Source of the DNA: Candidatus Zixiibacteriota bacterium
GTDB taxonomy: Bacteria > Zixibacteria > MSB-5A5 > GN15 > PGXB01
NCBI GenBank assembly: GCA_024230695.1
Contig: JAAERC010000210.1
Location: forward strand, 1-11,577
DNA: 11,577 nucleotides
Reading direction: 5' to 3'
The position numbers were made by a program, and so were the translations under genes. Every line of letters starts with the position of its first letter. Position 1 is the first letter of the stretch. Shown piece by piece: positions 7,517 through 11,577 of this stretch. The notes under the pieces were generated by a model that did not search any database, was not told the DNA's origin, and saw only the letters and a list, made by a program, of their open reading frames with translations.

Positions 7517-7912
7517 ATGGATTTAAAAATGAAAAGTTTTTGCCCAAAAAATAGAATCAAAAATGGCCTTGCCATTACATGTATATTAATAATGCTTATG
7601 CTAATTACTTTTTCATGTGGAAATGAAGAAGATTACTTATCGGAAAATAAAAGCAACAATAGCAGTGATAGTCTTGTTATAGAATTAGTGGGTTTTACCG
7701 GAAAATCGGTATTTGAAATAACAACAGAAAAATATGATGTAGATCATGTCGAGAGTTCGGCGGGTATTTTTGTAAAAGCGATAGATTCGATTGTCTCAAC
7801 AAGGAAATATGCCTGGATATTTTCTGTTAATGATTCGTTTGTTCCGGTTGGCTCAAATGATTATATTACAAATGATACAGATGTTATAAAATGGCATTAT
7901 AGAAAGTTCTAA
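7517..7912 (+). CDS. Small lipoprotein with DUF4430-like domain
   Basis: A 131-residue predicted lipoprotein. A basic N-terminus (K-x-x-K-x-K pattern within 4-15) precedes a hydrophobic stretch (17-32) and Cys34 in L-I-T-F-S-C, a relaxed lipobox (Thr at -3, Phe at -2). A Ser/Asn-rich linker follows (40-51). Residues about 53-131 resemble DUF4430, the transcobalamin C-terminal-like beta-grasp domain: F-V-K-A-I-D-S-I (85-92), the aromatic Y-A-W-I-F-S-V-N (98-105), V-G-S-N-D-Y (111-116) and D-x-I-K-W-H-Y at the very end (122-128) keep the family's spacing. The domain occurs in cobalamin binders and in many surface proteins of unknown role, so no ligand is claimed. The start may be ATG 7517 or 7529; neither has a clear ribosome site. 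It lies 31 bases before kdsA and probably shares its transcript. Confidence 0.7.
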   Translation: MDLKMKSFCPKNRIKNGLAITCILIMLMLITFSCGNEEDYLSENKSNNSSDSLVIELVGFTGKSVFEITTEKYDVDHVESSAGIFVKAIDSIVSTRKYAWIFSVNDSFVPVGSNDYITNDTDVIKWHYRKF

Positions 7913-7932
7913 AACATTAAATTTAGACTATG

Positions 7933-7938
7933 GGGAGG
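7933..7938 (+). promoter_or_regulatory. Strong ribosome binding site of kdsA
   Basis: GGGGAGG (7932-7938) lies 5 bases before the kdsA ATG. It is the best Shine-Dalgarno in the window and shows the organism uses them, which makes their absence before other genes here informative. Confidence 0.75.
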
Positions 7939-7943
7939 TTTGT

Positions 7944-8747
7944 ATGCCAACAAATTATGACATAGATAAAATAGTGGAATCGAAAAAACTGTTTCTGATT
8001 GCCGGGCCATGTGCTATCGAATCAGAAGAGGTTTGTTTTACAGTTGCTGAAAAACTTCGCGAGTTATCAGACAAATATGATATCCCAGTGATTTTTAAAT
8101 CATCATATGCCAAAGCTAACCGTTTATCGGGTGAATCATTCGCCGGACACGGAATTGATTTTGGTTTGGAAATCCTAGCCAAGGTTAAAAAACAGTTTGG
8201 GTTTCCGATTCTTACTGATATTCATGAAAAAACTGAGGCAATAAAAACCGCCGAGGTTGCAGATGTTATTCAGATTCCGGCATTTTTGTGTCGTCAGACA
8301 GAATTAATCAGAGAAGCGGCATCTACCGGCAAATGGATAAATATCAAAAAAGGACAGTTTTTATCGCCAGATGATATGGACAAAGTGGCCGGCAAAGCTC
8401 GTTCCGGAAAAGTGATGCTGACCGAACGAGGTTCTTCGTTTGGTTATCATACTTTGGTGGTTGATTTTCGCTCATTGATAATTATGAAAAACTTTGGTTT
8501 CCCGATAGTTTTTGATGCGACTCATTCGCTTCAACTGCCGGGCGGAAGCGGTAGTTTTTCATCGGGTCAACCGCAATTTGTAACACCATTCGCCAAAGCG
8601 GCAGTAGCAATTGGAATTAATGGGCTTTTTGTTGAAACACATCCTGACCCAAAATCAGCATTGTGTGATGCCGCGGCGATGTTGCCTTTGGATAATATGG
8701 AGACTCTTATAACCGAGATCAAAAAAATATCTGAGGCCAATCAATAA
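7944..8747 (+). CDS. kdsA: 3-deoxy-8-phosphooctulonate synthase (Kdo-8-phosphate synthase)
   Basis: A 267-residue cytosolic TIM-barrel enzyme that condenses phosphoenolpyruvate with D-arabinose-5-phosphate to Kdo-8-phosphate, the committed step to the Kdo sugar of LPS. The family blocks are all present: IAGPCAIES (19-27), FKSSYAKANR (51-60), IQIPAFLCRQT (109-119), NIKKGQF (133-139), LTERGSSFGY (159-168), DATHSLQLPGG (191-201) and VETHPDP (230-236). Cys23, His194, Glu231 and Asp242 match the metal ligands of the Aquifex aeolicus enzyme (Cys11, His185, Glu222, Asp233) with nearly the same spacing. The cysteine replaces the asparagine of the metal-free E. coli type, so this is the metal-dependent class. 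The length is normal. The product feeds kdsC, which starts 19 bases downstream. Confidence 0.97.
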   Translation: MPTNYDIDKIVESKKLFLIAGPCAIESEEVCFTVAEKLRELSDKYDIPVIFKSSYAKANRLSGESFAGHGIDFGLEILAKVKKQFGFPILTDIHEKTEAIKTAEVADVIQIPAFLCRQTELIREAASTGKWINIKKGQFLSPDDMDKVAGKARSGKVMLTERGSSFGYHTLVVDFRSLIIMKNFGFPIVFDATHSLQLPGGSGSFSSGQPQFVTPFAKAAVAIGINGLFVETHPDPKSALCDAAAMLPLDNMETLITEIKKISEANQ

Positions 8748-8766
8748 TTATTTTAGAGGGGAAACT

Positions 8767-9300
8767 GTGAAAAAACATATCGACTTTGATGAATTGGCCG
8801 ACAGATTTAAAACTATCAAACTGCTGGCACTTGATGTCGATGGTGTCCTGACCGATGACCATATCTTTTTTGGACCTGATGGGTTCGAGATGAAAAAATT
8901 CCATATATCTGACGGATTCTATATTGTCCTGGCCCAGCGCTCCGGATTAATAATTGCTGTTGTGTCGGGGCGGTATTCGGCGGCTACTACCACGCGAATG
9001 AAAGATTTGAAAGTTAAATATGTTCTGCAAGAGATGCGGGAAAAATGCGAACAGATCAAACCGCTTCTCGAAGAGCTAAAACTGAAACATTCGGAAGTGG
9101 CCTTTATCGGAAATGAGATACTCGATATAAAACTTGCCAAAAAAGTCGGTCTATCAATGGCTGTGGCCGATGCCGCCGATGAGCTAAAAGCGGAAGTTGA
9201 CTATGTCACTACCGCCAAAGGTGGTTTTGGGGCAGTCAGAGAAATTTTGAAAGCATATTTTCAGGGCAATAAACTTGACCCGATGTCGGTTTTAACTTAA
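8767..9300 (+). CDS. kdsC: 3-deoxy-D-manno-octulosonate 8-phosphate phosphatase, HAD family
   Basis: A 177-residue C0-type (capless) haloacid dehalogenase-family phosphatase that removes the phosphate from Kdo-8-phosphate to free Kdo; the family acts as a tetramer. Motif I is LDVDGVLTD (22-30) with nucleophile Asp23 and acid/base Asp25, motif II is the Ser67 of VVSGR (65-69), motif III is probably Lys93, and motif IV is IGNEILD (114-120). The GLSMAVADA (128-136) and Y-V-T-x-x-x-GGFGAVRE (146-159) blocks are typical of KdsC. Motif IV differs from the common GDDxxD: Asn116 and Glu117 replace two aspartates, though Asp120 is kept. The start is GTG with AGAGGGG 5 bases upstream. A C-terminal extension of about ten residues follows the last conserved helix. 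Confidence 0.93.
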   Translation: MKKHIDFDELADRFKTIKLLALDVDGVLTDDHIFFGPDGFEMKKFHISDGFYIVLAQRSGLIIAVVSGRYSAATTTRMKDLKVKYVLQEMREKCEQIKPLLEELKLKHSEVAFIGNEILDIKLAKKVGLSMAVADAADELKAEVDYVTTAKGGFGAVREILKAYFQGNKLDPMSVLT

Positions 9301-9309
9301 GTTATTAAG

Positions 9310-10269
9310 ATGATTCTGAAAAACGGAAAAGAAGTATTTCAAAAAGAAGCCGAATCAATTGCTCGTCTGGCTGACCGGCTCGATGATAATTTTGTTGCGG
9401 CGGTGAAGCTGATTCTCGAAAGTTCCGGCCGGGTGATTCTCACTGGGATGGGCAAATCCGGGTTAGTCGGCAAAAAAATAGCCGCAACTTTTTCATCAAC
9501 TGGGACCGCTTCGTTTTTTCTTCATGCCGCCGAAGGTGTTCATGGTGATCTCGGGCTGGTGCAAAAAGGTGATATTGTTATTGCAATCTCAAAATCAGGC
9601 GCGACCGATGAACTTTACCAAATCCTTCCAACTATTAAACGACTCGGTGTAAAAATACTTCTAATGACCGCTCAGGTAGATTCACCATTAGCCGGTAAAT
9701 GCGATATCGTACTGGATTGTTCAGTCGAATCGGAAGCCGGTTCCGATAATCTGATTCCGACTTCATCATCCACAGCGGCGATGGTCATGGGCGACGCTCT
9801 CGCAATTGCATTATTAAAAGAACGAAATTTCTCGCCAGAAGATTTTGCGTTTCTACATCCGGGTGGCTCGCTTGGCAAACGACTTTTAAAACGTGTTGAA
9901 GATATGATGCATACTAATTCCGAAATACCTTTTGTCAAAGCTGATACGCCGATGAAAGACACAATTGTTGAAATGACCGGTAAAAGACTTGGAGCGGCAC
10001 TGGTAATTGACAACGATGGTTTATTGGTGGGAATATTCACCGATGGTGATCTGCGCCGACTGGCTCAAAAAGATAAAAACTTTTTTAATATTCGCACCGA
10101 TGAAGCAATGGTAAAAAATCCGCAAACAATCGAACCTGATGCCATTCTTGATAAGGCACTGGCGGTTATGGAAAAATTCTCTATTACCGTTATTCCGGTT
10201 GTCGAAAAAGATCATGTCCCAGTCGGTATTATTCATCTGCATGATATATTAAAATCTAAACTTGTATAA
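9310..10269 (+). CDS. kdsD: D-arabinose-5-phosphate isomerase, SIS plus two CBS domains
   Basis: A 319-residue cytosolic isomerase that converts ribulose-5-phosphate to arabinose-5-phosphate, the substrate of KdsA. The sugar-isomerase (SIS) domain spans about 30-190, with TGMGKSG (45-51), AISKSGATDE (92-101) and the LHPGGSLGK block (182-190). Lys49, Glu101, Glu142 and His183 correspond to the E. coli KdsD catalytic set Lys59, Glu111, Glu152 and His193 with a constant offset of ten. Two CBS domains follow (about 197-255 and 262-319), the second ending in V-G-I-I-H-L-H-D-I-L-K. The usual EACPLGLAPT segment reads EAGSDNLIPT here (142-151). KdsD and KpsF/GutQ cannot be told apart by sequence alone, but the Kdo cluster supports KdsD. 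It begins 9 bases after the kdsC stop and lacks a good ribosome site, so coupling is likely. Confidence 0.93.
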   Translation: MILKNGKEVFQKEAESIARLADRLDDNFVAAVKLILESSGRVILTGMGKSGLVGKKIAATFSSTGTASFFLHAAEGVHGDLGLVQKGDIVIAISKSGATDELYQILPTIKRLGVKILLMTAQVDSPLAGKCDIVLDCSVESEAGSDNLIPTSSSTAAMVMGDALAIALLKERNFSPEDFAFLHPGGSLGKRLLKRVEDMMHTNSEIPFVKADTPMKDTIVEMTGKRLGAALVIDNDGLLVGIFTDGDLRRLAQKDKNFFNIRTDEAMVKNPQTIEPDAILDKALAVMEKFSITVIPVVEKDHVPVGIIHLHDILKSKLV

Positions 10270-10275
10270 ATCCCG

Positions 10276-11205
10276 GTGGCAAAACCTATTCAAAAAATTA
10301 AAAATAATCTTGTCTATTGGTTTATTAGATTTGTGATATTCATTTTTAATGTATTACCTCGTTCTATTGGTCTTTTTATTGGTTCGATTCTCGCTTATTT
10401 GATGTATCTGATATTTAAAAAGGAAAAAATCAAATCAAACAAAAACCTGCAAACCGCATTTGGCGATACACTTTCAGAAACTGAACGACAAGTGATTATC
10501 AAACAGATGTTTTTTAATATTGTCTGGAATTTTATCGATATTATCAGAATACCGAGATATTATAAATCTCAACTGCGACCATTGATTGATGTCGAAGGTC
10601 TCGAACATTTTAAAAAAGTCTATAACCGCGGTAAAGGTGTGATCTCTGTTACCGGACATATTGGAAATTTTGAGCTTTTGGCCGCATTTTCTGCCGGCGA
10701 GGGATTCAAATCGGCCGCAATCGGTCGCGAAGTTTACGATAAAAGATTAGACAAACTTCTGGTGAATAATCGGGGAAAAATGGGTTTAGTAAATATCGAC
10801 ACCAATGATTCACCCCGTAAAATATTGAAATTATTAAAAGATGGCTACGTGCTTGGCGTTTTGATGGACACCGACTCATATCGGGTGCGAAGTGAGATGA
10901 TCCCAGTCTTTGGAACGCCTTCCAATACCCCTGTGGGACAATCGATTATTGGACTTAAAACCGGGGCGGGATTCGTTCCGACTACCTGCATTCGGACTGG
11001 TAAGCGGTATAAAGTTATTTTTAAACCGGAAGTCACAATAAATCGTACTGATGATTTTGATGCCGATGTGTATAATATTACAAAAAAATGTACCGAAGTA
11101 TGGGAAGAGATAGTGAGCGAGTATAAAGATCAGTGGATTTGGATGCATAACCGCTGGGCCACAACTCAGGAAGACAAAGACCGATGGGCAAAAGGAATAT
11201 TATGA
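10276..11205 (+). CDS. Lipid A late acyltransferase, LpxL/HtrB family
   Basis: A 309-residue inner-membrane protein that probably transfers a second acyl chain onto the Kdo-lipid A precursor from acyl-ACP at the cytoplasmic face. A hydrophobic N-terminal helix occupies about 13-46. The catalytic HX4E signature is GHIGNFE (127-133), with His128 and Glu133. Further family blocks are AAIGREVYDKRLD (147-159), GVLMDTD (194-200) and the C-terminal QWIWMHNRW (286-294). Members differ in which chain they add, so LpxL, LpxM or LpxP cannot be chosen. It starts with GTG six bases after the kdsD stop and lacks a Shine-Dalgarno; the start is the longest plausible option. The stop overlaps the lptC start (ATGA). 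Confidence 0.9.
   Translation: MAKPIQKIKNNLVYWFIRFVIFIFNVLPRSIGLFIGSILAYLMYLIFKKEKIKSNKNLQTAFGDTLSETERQVIIKQMFFNIVWNFIDIIRIPRYYKSQLRPLIDVEGLEHFKKVYNRGKGVISVTGHIGNFELLAAFSAGEGFKSAAIGREVYDKRLDKLLVNNRGKMGLVNIDTNDSPRKILKLLKDGYVLGVLMDTDSYRVRSEMIPVFGTPSNTPVGQSIIGLKTGAGFVPTTCIRTGKRYKVIFKPEVTINRTDDFDADVYNITKKCTEVWEEIVSEYKDQWIWMHNRWATTQEDKDRWAKGIL
11191..11196 (+). promoter_or_regulatory. Ribosome binding site that fixes the lptC start
   Basis: AAAGGA, inside the last codons of the acyltransferase gene, is 5 bases before the ATG at 11202. The alternative downstream start TTG 11298 has no purine-rich site at the right distance. Confidence 0.7.
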
Positions 11206-11577
11206 AAATAATCAGCAATACATATAGAAACGTCATTCCCTCGAAAGCGGGAATCCATGCCCTTATTTGTAGGACGGGAGCCCTGCGCTCCTGCCAATTG
11301 CTCATAATATTATTAACACTGATGCTAATCTCATGCGCCAAAACATCCGAAGACCGTAAAACCGAAACCGCAGGCGACAGTACCGATGTTGTAATTATCC
11401 GCCCGGACCAGCAGATTAAAAACGCTCGTATATCATTGTATGATGGCGCGGTCATCACAACCGATCTGTACGCCGATTATATCGAGAAATTTGAACCATA
11501 CGATTCTACTCAAGCATGGAAACTTGACGTTTATTTCTATGATAATGAAGGCAACCAAATATCTACCTTGACAGCCG
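11202..11577 (+). CDS. lptC: LptC-like LPS export protein, lipoprotein form (3' partial)
   Basis: Open from ATG 11202 to the window edge: 125 codons visible. Beyond about residue 65 it resembles LptC, the periplasmic part of the inner-membrane LPS export complex LptBFGC, which passes LPS to LptA. Family traits are I-S-L-Y-D-G-A-V-I-T-T (about 79-89), W-K-L-D-V-Y-F-Y-D-N-E-G (106-117) and the S-x-L-T-A motif (120 onward). The signal region is unusual: residues 33-44 are a hydrophobic core ending in L-I-S-C, a good lipobox with Cys45, but residues 8-31 are encoded by two palindromic repeat units. The start overlaps the upstream stop (ATGA) and has a strong ribosome site; TTG at codon 33 would give a bare lipoprotein signal. 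Synteny with kdsA-kdsC-kdsD-acyltransferase supports LptC; lptA and lptB would be expected downstream. Confidence 0.8.
   Translation, partial: MKIISNTYRNVIPSKAGIHALICRTGALRSCQLLIILLTLMLISCAKTSEDRKTETAGDSTDVVIIRPDQQIKNARISLYDGAVITTDLYADYIEKFEPYDSTQAWKLDVYFYDNEGNQISTLTA
11231..11259 (+). repeat. Palindromic repeat unit 1, in frame inside lptC
   Basis: ATTCCC (11235-11240) pairs with GGGAAT (11249-11254). One mismatch (T11241/C11248) and one further C-G pair lead to a GAAA loop (11243-11246). The core and its CGTC and CCATG flanks resemble a widely dispersed palindromic repeat family known from many bacterial genomes (form ATTCCCGC-GAAA-GCGGGAAT); that resemblance is from memory, not a search. 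It has no other copy in the window. Confidence 0.65.
11271..11295 (+). repeat. Palindromic repeat unit 2, in frame inside lptC
   Basis: GACGGGAGC (11273-11281) pairs with GCTCCTGCC (11287-11295): seven Watson-Crick pairs, one G-T wobble and one A-C mismatch, with a 5-base loop. It lies 11 bases after unit 1 and is clearly richer in G+C than its surroundings. Together the two units would fold into two successive hairpins in the first 32 codons of lptC mRNA. Confidence 0.55.

Noticed and set aside
9672..10040. A 122-codon minus-strand frame inside kdsD
   Set aside because: It is fully antisense to a well-conserved isomerase and shows no family features.
11231..11295. CRISPR or IS-end interpretation of the paired palindromes in lptC
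   Set aside because: The two units are different from each other, there is no regular spacer pattern, no target duplication and no transposase.
11078..11458. A 126-codon minus-strand frame at the right end
   Set aside because: It is antisense to the acyltransferase end and lptC, both supported by motifs; part of its length comes from the palindromic repeats.

Overview
The window (about 40% G+C by eye) holds two divergent gene blocks meeting at a shared promoter region around 7370-7516. It comes from a Gram-negative (diderm), LPS-making bacterium: the right half is a Kdo / lipid A / LPS-export cluster (kdsA, kdsC, kdsD, an LpxL-type acyltransferase, lptC), and the left half has an envelope-spanning ABC transporter with a periplasmic adaptor. 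AT-rich codon use, a Q-initial mature signal-peptide protein and the gene mixture would suit an uncultured lineage of the FCB group (for example Zixibacteria-like), but the sequence alone does not settle the taxonomy.

Left block, all on the minus strand, in transcription order from 7369 down to 187: a MacA/HlyD-type periplasmic adaptor, two paralogous FtsX/MacB-type permeases, and a stand-alone LolD/MacB-type ATPase. The first three genes are 3 bases apart and the ATPase follows after 36 bases, so this is one operon for a tripartite-style efflux or envelope-export machine; no TolC-like gene is in view. A weak hairpin terminator (3031-3056) and a good promoter (3004-3032) separate it from a multipass membrane protein of unknown function (2989-2084). 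Next come a secreted orphan protein with a C-terminal PDZ domain (1997-792) and a WrbA-like flavodoxin-fold quinone reductase (711-187). Positions 1-186 hold nothing recognisable.

Right block, plus strand from 7517 to the end: a strong sigma70-type promoter (7470-7498) drives a small lipoprotein with a DUF4430-like domain. It is followed by kdsA (metal-dependent type), kdsC, kdsD, an LpxL/HtrB acyltransferase and lptC, which runs off the window. KdsD makes arabinose-5-phosphate, KdsA condenses it with PEP to Kdo-8-phosphate, KdsC removes the phosphate, the acyltransferase finishes lipid A acylation, and LptC helps move finished LPS out of the inner membrane. The genes are 6-31 bases apart or overlap (ATGA at acyltransferase/lptC).

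The most unusual feature is in lptC. Two adjacent palindromic repeat units (11231-11259 and 11271-11295), the first with a GAAA loop and of the dispersed-repeat type, lie in frame between a well-supported start codon (strong Shine-Dalgarno, overlapping the previous stop) and the lipoprotein signal. The repeat therefore appears to be translated as part of an extended signal peptide. No wholly new system is evident; other points of interest are the DUF4430 lipoprotein heading the Kdo operon, the mixed Lol/Mac transporter architecture, and active-site variants in KdsC and KdsD.
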